A stretch of DNA of 24,819 bases from W0P28-013 sp963658575 (GTDB lineage Bacteria > Bacteroidota > Bacteroidia > Bacteroidales > Paludibacteraceae): NCBI GenBank assembly GCA_963658575.1, contig CAVKQB010000030.1, forward strand, positions 1-24,819, in the 5' to 3' direction. Below the pieces are notes generated by a model. That model had not been told where the DNA came from and made no database searches. It saw nothing but the letters and a program-made list of their open reading frames with translations. The position numbers and the translations under genes are program-made. This document shows positions 1 through 5,589 of the stretch, piece after piece. Numbering within the stretch: position 1 is the stretch's first letter; every line of letters begins with the position of its first letter.

Positions 1-1200
1 GGCATCGTCTTTGTCGTTGGCTTCGAGCGTAGTAAGGTCGTCGGTGAAGCCGTCTGCTCCATAATCGCTACTGCTGCAATACTTGGTCAGAGCGTTGTAT
101 GCTGAACCGTACTTGTAAGTATCCCACGCATAGGTCGTTTTTGTTTCGGTTTCGCCCCAAGCGTAGTAGTTGCCGTAGTTTTGGGGAGCGTAGGCACCCA
201 CGTTGCAGGTTGCCCAAAGCAGTCCGCTCGGCAAACCAAGGTCAACATACTCTTTGGTGTCGGAGGCAAACTCGGCTTTCAAGGTCATATCTTCTGTTAC
301 GGTCAGCGTGCGCGGGTTCTCCGTGTTGTTGTCGCTCCAGCGCACAAAATGGCGGTATTCGTCGGCAGGCACGGCCGTTACTTGGATTTGCTGCCAAACA
401 TTGCATCGTATCACATTGGCTTTCTCACAGCCGTCGGCATAGAGCGTCAGCGTTGCATAACTTGCCGTAGCAGCAGACGTGCATACCGGGCGCACCGACC
501 GCCCATAGTAGCGGTAGCCGTCGTAACGGTACGCGCCGTCCGAGCCGAAGTTCACGAACCACGCGCCGTTCGGGCCGTCGGCGAGGAGCGAACTCGACCA
601 ATAGTAGCCGCACGAGCCAGCGCCGTACAGGTCACCGCGGCTGCGATAGCCCGCCGCAGGCAAAAAGATGCTGTTGCCGTTCGAGGCTTTTACTTCGTAG
701 CCGGCTACGCCCGTGCCGTTGTAGTTGCTGGTCAATGTCCATTCGCAGTTGTTTTTTAACTCTGCCCATTCGGCATCGGTAGGCATACGCCATTTGTCGC
801 CCCAGTTCACAGCAGCGGCATCGTCGGCGGCTTCGAGCGTAGTAAGGTTGTCGGTAAAGCCGTCTTTCCCATAACTGCTGTTGTTGCAATACTTGGTCAG
901 AGCGTTGTAAGTCGAGCCGTATTTGTAGGTATCCCACGAATAGTTGGTTTTCGTCTCGGTTTCGCCCCATGCGTAGTAGTTGCCGTAGTCTTCGGGCTTC
1001 TCGGCACCTACATTGCACGATGCCCATTTGATACTTAAACCAAGGTCTACCGCTTCTACACTGGCAGGGGCGGTCTTAATGCCCGCTTCGTAACCATTCT
1101 TGGTGCAGTCGTCATAGACATTGTAGTCCCAAACATCGTCTGCCCAAAGCGGCATACTTGCCAGCAGGGCGATAGTCATTGAGATAAGTTTTGTTCGCAT
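1..1200 (-). CDS. Secreted FISUMP-domain protein with InlB-like repeat (3' end outside the window)
   Basis: The frame is open from the ATG at 1198-1200 to the left edge (400 codons visible, no stop), so the C-terminus is missing. Residues 1-20 form a signal peptide (MRTKLISMTIALLASMPLWA). Residues about 48-240 form one FISUMP-type (Fibrobacter succinogenes major paralogous) domain: it opens with VDLGLSIKWASCNVGA, has NYYAWGETETK and WRMPTDAEWAEL in the middle, and closes with YWSSS and RSVRPVC. Residues about 248-313 resemble the divergent InlB/bacterial repeat (VTAVPADEYRHFVRWSDNN, TLTVTEDMTLKAEF). A second FISUMP domain starts near 318 and runs off the edge. Family knowledge: such proteins are secreted or surface-exposed in gut Bacteroidota and have no proven biochemical function. 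No clear TAnnTTTG box lies just upstream; transcription could come from the leader or RNA unit at 1286-1607. The domain call is confident, the function is unknown. Confidence 0.85.
   Translation of the reverse strand, partial: MRTKLISMTIALLASMPLWADDVWDYNVYDDCTKNGYEAGIKTAPASVEAVDLGLSIKWASCNVGAEKPEDYGNYYAWGETETKTNYSWDTYKYGSTYNALTKYCNNSSYGKDGFTDNLTTLEAADDAAAVNWGDKWRMPTDAEWAELKNNCEWTLTSNYNGTGVAGYEVKASNGNSIFLPAAGYRSRGDLYGAGSCGYYWSSSLLADGPNGAWFVNFGSDGAYRYDGYRYYGRSVRPVCTSAATASYATLTLYADGCEKANVIRCNVWQQIQVTAVPADEYRHFVRWSDNNTENPRTLTVTEDMTLKAEFASDTKEYVDLGLPSGLLWATCNVGAYAPQNYGNYYAWGETETKTTYAWDTYKYGSAYNALTKYCSSSDYGADGFTDDLTTLEANDKDDA
817..1029 (-). repeat. Intragenic duplication (partner at 1-215)
   Basis: Bases 817-1029 and 1-215 are clearly similar at nucleotide level. 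They share stretches such as cttcgagcgtagtaaggt, caatacttggtcagagcgtt and gcgtagtagttgccgtag. They encode the N-terminal halves of the two FISUMP domains in the same gene. Differences are scattered and often preserve the residue, so the duplication is not brand new. Confidence 0.85.
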
Positions 1201-1285
1201 AGTACACTAAATTTTGTTTTGTCTCCACTTTGTTATTCGGCTATCGACATTCTCCGTTGTATAGATTTCGTTCACATATAGGCAC

Positions 1286-1315
1286 AAAAAAACGCGGACT
1301 TCTGTTAGTAAATCC
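1286..1315 (-). terminator. Rho-independent terminator of the candidate ncRNA
   Basis: Read on the minus strand, a 7-bp stem (CGGATTT with AAGTCCG, one G-U pair, 7-nt loop) is followed by CG and a run of seven T. It ends the transcript started at about 1571 and lies 86 nt before the start codon of the FISUMP gene. Confidence 0.6.
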
Positions 1316-1571
1316 GTGTTCTGGGGTTGTAGGAGAACCGTGTCATCGAAAATACAAGCAGAACCCCACGTGTGTATATCGTACTCGGCGCGCCCCATAC
1401 AGGAATACGCAAGTGTAGATACACCCATGAGCCTCTACTAATGTCTTGTTATCGAATGACATTTTGAAACTTCCTACATTTCAGAACATCGATTTACAAG
1501 CGTTAGTAAACGCTATCAATATGTACAACCCCACCTAACCACGAGAACGCTATCCCATGCGAGCAGGTTTG
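1286..1571 (-). ncRNA. Candidate structured non-coding RNA or leader RNA, family not assigned
   Basis: A complete-looking transcription unit without a convincing ORF. A near-perfect Bacteroidota promoter (1577-1607) predicts a start near 1571. A hairpin followed by a U7 tract (1286-1315) gives a 3' end, for about 285 nt. Internal pairing is visible by eye: bases 1323-1331 (ggggttgta) are the exact complement of 1524-1532 (tacaacccc) and would close the body; 1499-1514 is a 6-bp hairpin with a 4-nt loop; 1440-1445 pairs with 1458-1463; 1372-1377 pairs with 1419-1424. A multibranched fold with a long closing stem fits a stable RNA such as 6S RNA or the Bacteroidales-1 motif, which is described as bounded by a Bacteroidota promoter and a terminator. 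I cannot match it to either by memory. Because the FISUMP gene begins 86 nt downstream on the same strand, a cis-regulatory leader with a terminator is an alternative. Confidence 0.55.
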
Positions 1572-1576
1572 CGCTG

Positions 1577-1607
1577 CAAAAATACAGAAAATAATTGAAT
1601 TTTCAAA
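1577..1607 (-). promoter_or_regulatory. Bacteroidota promoter of the candidate ncRNA
   Basis: On the minus strand TTTG (1607-1604), a 19-nt spacer, then TATTTTTG (1584-1577), an exact match to the TTTG / TAnnTTTG consensus with standard spacing. The predicted transcription start is near 1571. Confidence 0.75.
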
Positions 1608-1669
1608 ATAACTTTTCGTTATTTTGTTTGAAAATTTGAAAATTGTTTTTCGTGCTGCGCGCGGTAATA

Positions 1670-1791
1670 GTGTGAAAGTGTGAAAGTGAGAAAGTGTGAA
1701 AGTCTATAAAGTGTGTAAAGTATGAAAGTGAGAAAGTGAGAAAGTATGAAAGTGAGAAAGTGAGAAAGTGTGAAAGTGTGAAGGTGTGAAA
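1670..1791. repeat. Imperfect 8-bp tandem array, about 15 units
   Basis: Units of the form gtgtgaaa or gtgagaaa (gtatgaaa and 9-bp variants also occur) repeat about 15 times. The 8-bp period would not maintain a reading frame, and it is not flanked by coding sequence. Reverse-complement fragments of the same word (ttcacactttcacac) recur at about 2445-2459. Confidence 0.9.
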
Positions 1792-1825
1792 GTTGTTGGG
1801 GGATTGGGTTATTTGATGATTTGAA

Positions 1826-1938
1826 AAATTCTTAATTCGCTGCGCGCATTTTTTCTACGCTCGGCATTGCTCAAACAAGTTTGGCACTGCCCTCGCTTAT
1901 CGAAAAAATTCTTAATTCTTAATTATTCATTCTTAATT
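1826..1938 (+). repeat. Composite intergenic module, inverted copy at 8447-8550
   Basis: The order is: AT-rich word with cttaattcgctgc, a string gcattttttctacgctcggc, a short core with caaacaagtttg, ctcgctta, cgaaaaaatt, then AT-rich fillers. The reverse complement of 8447-8550 shows the same blocks in the same order with only scattered changes, so these are two copies of one mobile or duplicated unit. Confidence 0.8.
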
Positions 1939-1945
1939 AGGATCA

Positions 1946-2002
1946 AACCCCTACCCCCACTGCGTGGGTACTCCCCCTATCTGCTGCGCAGCAGGGGGAG
2001 AG
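1946..2002 (+). repeat. Two-hairpin repeat, copy a
   Basis: Framework aacccctacccc, first hairpin CCCAC-tgc-GTGGG, then gtactcccc, a loop containing the perfect palindrome CTGCTGCGCAGCAG (1981-1994), and the closing ggggagag. CTCCCC (1971-1976) pairs with GGGGAG (1995-2000). Same framework as the copies at 2055, 2180, 2286, 11396, 11551 and 11674. Confidence 0.75.
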
Positions 2003-2054
2003 AACGCACCCCAAAATTCAATGATTCAATAATTCAGTGATTCAATGATTCGAT

Positions 2055-2116
2055 TCTGTCCCTCTGCCGAGCGGAGCGAGGATAGGGGGACGAGGAGCGC
2101 AGCGACGGAGGGGGTT
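2055..2116 (-). repeat. Two-hairpin repeat, copy b
   Basis: Minus-strand copy of the framework (aaccccctccg ... cgtccccc - loop - gggacaga). Including flanks (2051-2116) it is identical to 11547-11612 except for one base, g against c in gagcg(g/c)agcgag. Confidence 0.85.
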
Positions 2117-2179
2117 CTTTCCTAAAATTAAGAATTAAGAATTAATAATGAATAATTGTTCGCGCCCAAGTTGGTTCAG

Positions 2180-2226
2180 TCCTCTCCCCTTTTCAAGGGG
2201 AGTACCTGCGAAGCAGGGGTAGGGTT
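2180..2226 (-). repeat. Two-hairpin repeat, copy c
   Basis: On the minus strand: aaccctacccc, hairpin CCTGC-ttc-GCAGG, gtactcccc, loop ttgaaaa, ggggagagg. It has the framework of copy a but different loops and a different first stem, which still pairs perfectly. Confidence 0.75.
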
Positions 2227-2285
2227 CTATGTCAATGGATAATGGATAATTGATAATTGACAATGAAAAATTCGTGATTAACTTC

Positions 2286-2342
2286 AACCCCTCCGCTGCG
2301 CTCGTCCCCTTGAAAAGGGGACAGGTTCGCGCCCAACAACGC
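2286..2342 (+). repeat. Two-hairpin repeat, copy d, with ttcgcgcccaacaacgc tail
   Basis: aacccctccgctgcgctcgtccccttgaaaaggggacagg followed by the tail ttcgcgcccaacaacgc. The same core and tail occur inverted at 11376-11420 and 11654-11698. Confidence 0.8.
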
Positions 2343-2350
2343 TACTGGTC

Positions 2351-2424
2351 GCACGGGATTTGTAATCCCGTGCTCGCTGTATTATGCGGATTTGTAATCC
2401 GCAACGGGCGCAATTGATGCGCCC
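2351..2424. repeat. Three consecutive perfect hairpins (REP-like)
   Basis: 2351-2373 is a 10-bp stem with loop tgt (gcacgggatt/aatcccgtgc). 2386-2402 is a 7-bp stem, again with loop tgt (gcggatt/aatccgc). 2406-2424 is a 7-bp stem with loop attga (gggcgca/tgcgccc). The first two share the core ggatttgtaatcc. No T-run follows, so they are not intrinsic terminators. They resemble REP/BIME-type palindromes; no REP-associated transposase gene is present in the window. Confidence 0.7.
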
Positions 2425-2513
2425 CTACTTTCGCACTTTTATACGTTCACACTTTCACACTGTTTTTTTGGTACGATTTTTGCTGATATTTGAAACGACA
2501 ATCGTTTTCGGTC

Positions 2514-2753
2514 ATGGCGTTTCTCTCGTTTTTGCTGTTTTTTGTTGGGGCTTTGCTGCTGTCGGTTCTGCTCGTCGGGCTACGCACGCTGCGGCTGCTG
2601 TTTGGTGCTGGCCGCCCACAAAAAGCCGCTGCCACAGAGCCTGCCAATGGCGAAAAACGCCGCCAACGCCGCCTCCGTGACGAACTGAAACGTAGCGGCG
2701 AATACGTCGATTTCGAAGAGGTGCACGACACAATGGCCGATTTTGAAAAATGA
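2514..2753 (+). CDS. Small single-span membrane protein, DUF4834-like
   Basis: A 79-residue protein starting MAFLSFLLFFVGALLLSVLL. Residues 2-26 form one hydrophobic span. A basic stretch (KRRQRRLRDELKR) follows, and the tail contains GEYVDFEEV. A span, a disordered basic linker and a C-terminal GEYVDFEE motif are what I recall for DUF4834, a Bacteroidota family of unknown function. I chose ATG 2514 over the in-frame TTG at 2490 because the hydrophobic segment begins right there. The -33 box of the pckA promoter lies inside the last codons. Cell location would be the inner membrane with a cytoplasmic tail. The function is unknown. Confidence 0.65.
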   Translation: MAFLSFLLFFVGALLLSVLLVGLRTLRLLFGAGRPQKAAATEPANGEKRRQRRLRDELKRSGEYVDFEEVHDTMADFEK

Positions 2754-2772
2754 AAAAAAAGTCGTACTTTTG
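2742..2772 (+). promoter_or_regulatory. Promoter of pckA
   Basis: TTTG (2742-2745), a 19-nt spacer, TACTTTTG (2765-2772), fully matching the Bacteroidota consensus. Predicted start near 2779, giving an AT-rich leader of about 94 nt before the pckA ATG. The -33 box overlaps the end of the upstream small gene. Confidence 0.8.
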
Positions 2773-2872
2773 CGCCACAAAACGTGGTAACAATCTGCGC
2801 AACGCAATCCGCTGTGAATGAGCAAGTTGCAAATCGAGACTAAAATAAATTAACAAAATAAATTTTACAAAA

Positions 2873-4486
2873 ATGGCAAAATTAGATTTGACAAAGTATG
2901 GCATTACGGGCGCAACCGTAATCGCACACAACCCGTCGTACGAACAGCTGTTCGCCGAGGAGACCAAAGCCGGACTCGAAGGCTACGAGGTTGGACAAGT
3001 TACCGAACTTGGCGCCGTGAACGTGATGACAGGCATTTTCACTGGTCGTTCGCCCAAAGACAAATACATCGTGATGGACGAAACCTCGAAAAACACCGTG
3101 TGGTGGACTTCGGACGAATACAAAAACGACAACCACCCGATGTCGGAAGAGGTTTGGGGCAAAGTGAAAGAGATTGCCAAAAAAGAACTCAGCAACAAAA
3201 ACCTCTACGTGGTCGATGCCTTCTGTGGCGCCAACAAAGACACACGCATGGCCGTCCGCTTCATCGTGGAGGTGGCTTGGCAAGCACACTTCGTATCGAA
3301 CATGTTCATCAAACCGACCGCCGAAGAGTTGGAACATTTCGAGCCTAACTTCGTCATCTACAACGCCTCGAAAGCGAAAGTAGAAAACTACAAAGAACTC
3401 GGCCTCAACTCCGAAACCTGCGTAGCGTTCAACGTAACGTCGCGCGAGCAAGTCATCATCAACACATGGTACGGCGGCGAAATGAAGAAAGGCATGTTCT
3501 CGATGATGAACTACTACCTGCCGCTGAAAGGCATCGCCTCGATGCACTGCTCGGCCAACTGCGACATGGAAGGCAAAAACACCGCCATCTTCTTCGGACT
3601 CTCTGGCACAGGCAAAACCACCCTTTCGACCGACCCGAAACGCCGCCTCATCGGCGACGACGAACACGGCTGGGACGACAACGGCGTGTTCAACTTCGAA
3701 GGCGGCTGCTACGCCAAAGTCATCAACCTCGACAAAGAGAGCGAACCCGACATCTACAACGCCATCAAACGCGATGCGCTGCTCGAAAACGTTACCGTCG
3801 ATAAGAACGGCAAAATCGACTTCACCGACAAGAGCGTTACCGAAAACACGCGCGTTTCGTACCCGATAAACCACATCAAAAACATTCAACCTGGTTCGTC
3901 GGCACCGGCTGCCAAACAGGTTATCTTCCTGAGCGCAGACGCATTCGGTGTGCTGCCGCCCGTTTCTATTCTCACGCCCGAACAGACGAAATACTATTTC
4001 TTGAGCGGATTCACCGCTAAATTGGCTGGCACAGAACGCGGTATCACCGAACCGACACCGACTTTCTCGGCTTGCTTCGGACAGGCGTTCCTCGAACTGC
4101 ACCCGACGAAATACGCCGAAGAATTGGTGAAGAAGATGGAAAAATCTGGCGCAAAAGCCTATTTGGTAAACACGGGCTGGAACGGCACAGGCAAACGTAT
4201 CTCCATCAAAGATACGCGCGGCATCATCGACGCTATCTTGAGCGGTGCCATCAACACGGCTCCTACGAAGACCATTCCGCACTTCAACTTCGAAGTACCG
4301 ACGGCGCTGCCCGGCGTTGATCCGAAAATCCTCGACCCGCGCGACACCTACAAATGCTCGACCGAATGGGAAGAGAAAGCCCACGATTTGGCTTCGCGCT
4401 TCATCAAAAACTTTGCCAAATACGAAGGCAACGCCGCTGGCAAGGCTTTGGTGGCCGCTGGCCCATCGCTCGATGGCGCAAAATAA
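2873..4486 (+). CDS. pckA: Phosphoenolpyruvate carboxykinase (ATP)
   Basis: A 537-residue protein, the usual length for the ATP-dependent class (EC 4.1.1.49), which interconverts oxaloacetate + ATP and PEP + CO2 + ADP in the cytoplasm. In anaerobic Bacteroidota it commonly works in the CO2-fixing direction on the route to succinate. Visible motifs: FTGRSPKDKY (substrate-binding Arg59), NTWYGGEMKKGMF near 197-209 (catalytic Tyr/Lys region), H225, P-loop GLSGTGKTT at 242-250, kinase-2/metal motif GDDEHGW at 261-267, and TPTFSACFG further on. The ATG at 2873 follows an A-rich leader typical of the phylum. It has its own promoter (2742-2772) and strong terminator (4524-4558), so it is probably monocistronic. 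Identification is secure. Confidence 0.97.
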   Translation: MAKLDLTKYGITGATVIAHNPSYEQLFAEETKAGLEGYEVGQVTELGAVNVMTGIFTGRSPKDKYIVMDETSKNTVWWTSDEYKNDNHPMSEEVWGKVKEIAKKELSNKNLYVVDAFCGANKDTRMAVRFIVEVAWQAHFVSNMFIKPTAEELEHFEPNFVIYNASKAKVENYKELGLNSETCVAFNVTSREQVIINTWYGGEMKKGMFSMMNYYLPLKGIASMHCSANCDMEGKNTAIFFGLSGTGKTTLSTDPKRRLIGDDEHGWDDNGVFNFEGGCYAKVINLDKESEPDIYNAIKRDALLENVTVDKNGKIDFTDKSVTENTRVSYPINHIKNIQPGSSAPAAKQVIFLSADAFGVLPPVSILTPEQTKYYFLSGFTAKLAGTERGITEPTPTFSACFGQAFLELHPTKYAEELVKKMEKSGAKAYLVNTGWNGTGKRISIKDTRGIIDAILSGAINTAPTKTIPHFNFEVPTALPGVDPKILDPRDTYKCSTEWEEKAHDLASRFIKNFAKYEGNAAGKALVAAGPSLDGAK

Positions 4487-4523
4487 GCCCGAAAAAGTGT
4501 TACAAACCATAACTCGAAAAGAG

Positions 4524-4558
4524 GTGAGCAACGCAATGGCGCGTTGCTCACTTTTTTT
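4524..4558 (+). terminator. Rho-independent terminator of pckA
   Basis: A perfect 11-bp stem (gtgagcaacgc/gcgttgctcac, 6-nt loop) immediately followed by seven T, 38 nt after the pckA stop. Confidence 0.95.
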
Positions 4559-4584
4559 GTGGCCAAACGAGCGCAAAAAACCGC

Positions 4585-4592
4585 TATCTTTG
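4585..4592 (+). promoter_or_regulatory. -7 element upstream of lplA
   Basis: TATCTTTG matches TAnnTTTG. The nearest TTTG upstream is 25 nt away (4556-4559, in the T-run of the pckA terminator), longer than usual. The predicted start near 4599 leaves a leader of only about 13 nt before the ATG at 4612. Confidence 0.6.
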
Positions 4593-4611
4593 CAGCCGAA
4601 ACGAACACAAA

Positions 4612-5589
4612 ATGGCTGAAACACCGAAACCCGAACTCCGCATCGTCGTGGGCGAACGCTACGACCCGTACCTGAATTTGGCTGTCGAAAGTCGGCTGCT
4701 CGACTGCTACACGCCCAATACGATAACGCTTTTTTTGTGGCAAAACGAGCGCACCGTGGTGATTGGAGCCAACCAAAATCCCTATGCGGAGTGCGATGTG
4801 CATGCGCTCGTGGCCGATGGCGGCCGATTGGCGCGGCGGCGCACTGGTGGCGGTGCCGTCTATCACGATTTGGGCAATCTGAATTTCTCGTTTGTGGCCG
4901 ACAAACGGCTCTACGATGTCGGGCGGCAGATGCGCGTCATTCAGGAGGCGTTGCGCCACTTTGGGCTCGACACCGAAGTGTCGGGGCGCAACGACATCAC
5001 GTTTGAAGGGCGCAAATTTTCGGGCAATGCGTTCGGACAAACCAAACAACAAGCACTGCACCATGGCACGTTACTCATCGCGACCGACGGCGAGCGCATC
5101 GCACGCTATCTGAAGGTGAATCGGGCAAAACTGCAGAAACATGGCGTGCAGTCGGTGGCAAGTCGTGTTGTCAATCTGTCGGAAGTGGCGGCCATTACGG
5201 TCGAAAACATCGTTCCGCCGCTTGTCGATGCGTTCCAAAACGTCTATCAGGCTCAAGCGCGCCGTGTGGCGTTCGACACGCTCTGCGATGCTGCTGCGCA
5301 AGCCGTCGGCGACCGTTTTCGGAGCGACGACTATCTGTACGGCCGTTGGCGCGATTTTCGGGCTACACGAAGTGCGCAGTTTGCGTGGGGCAGCGTCGAT
5401 ATCGATTTGCGCATCGACGAGGCGCAAGGCATCATTCGCGAAGCCACGGTGGCGTCGGATAGTTTGCTGCCCGAAGCGATTGCCGAAGCCGAAAACCTTT
5501 TGAAAAACGCCTCCACGACGGTCGCACCCGCCATTCCGCACGGCTACAACTGCGGCATCATTGCCGACATTTTGCACCTGATTTACTGA
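4612..5589 (+). CDS. lplA: Lipoate-protein ligase A
   Basis: A 325-residue enzyme that activates lipoate with ATP and attaches it to the lipoyl-lysine of 2-oxoacid dehydrogenase or GcvH proteins in the cytoplasm. Motifs of the LplA/LipB fold: RRRTGGGAVYHD at 75-86, GNLNFSF at 88-94, GRNDI at 125-129, KFSGNA at 135-140 (K135 is the expected lipoyl-AMP lysine), and HHGTLL at 150-155. The following KLQKHGVQSVASRVVNL matches the end of the catalytic domain. Residues from about 215 on fit the C-terminal accessory domain, so it looks like a full two-domain ligase. A close promoter (4585-4592) and the preceding terminator indicate an independent unit. The last 32 bp overlap the 3' end of the convergent comEC-like gene. 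No lipoate synthase or lipB is nearby. Confidence 0.93.
   Translation: MAETPKPELRIVVGERYDPYLNLAVESRLLDCYTPNTITLFLWQNERTVVIGANQNPYAECDVHALVADGGRLARRRTGGGAVYHDLGNLNFSFVADKRLYDVGRQMRVIQEALRHFGLDTEVSGRNDITFEGRKFSGNAFGQTKQQALHHGTLLIATDGERIARYLKVNRAKLQKHGVQSVASRVVNLSEVAAITVENIVPPLVDAFQNVYQAQARRVAFDTLCDAAAQAVGDRFRSDDYLYGRWRDFRATRSAQFAWGSVDIDLRIDEAQGIIREATVASDSLLPEAIAEAENLLKNASTTVAPAIPHGYNCGIIADILHLIY

Larger units (their letters stand above)
1592..2513. other. Gene-free, repeat-filled spacer
   Basis: About 0.9 kb with no credible ORF. From left to right it holds an AT-rich stretch, an 8-bp tandem array, a composite module, four two-hairpin elements in both orientations, AT-rich 'aattaagaattaag' fillers, a tandem of attcaatg-like words (2014-2050), three adjacent hairpins, and finally the upstream region of the small membrane protein gene. 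Confidence 0.8.

Noticed and set aside
632..1027. 131-codon minus-strand frame
   Set aside because: It is an off-frame reading of the FISUMP gene, whose true frame is open through the left edge and has clear family motifs.
1286..1571. tmRNA or RNase P RNA as identity of the structured RNA
   Set aside because: There is no tRNA-like 3' end (no T-loop or CCA-adjacent acceptor) for tmRNA and none of the conserved RNase P core strings such as GAGGAAAGTCC.
1670..1791. CRISPR array
   Set aside because: The units are 8 bp with no spacers, and there are no cas genes; it is a simple tandem repeat.
2882..4624. 580-codon open frame opposite pckA
   Set aside because: It is the antisense shadow of a certain gene; its translation is low-complexity (H, V, F, R rich), as expected when a GC-rich codon pattern is read backwards.
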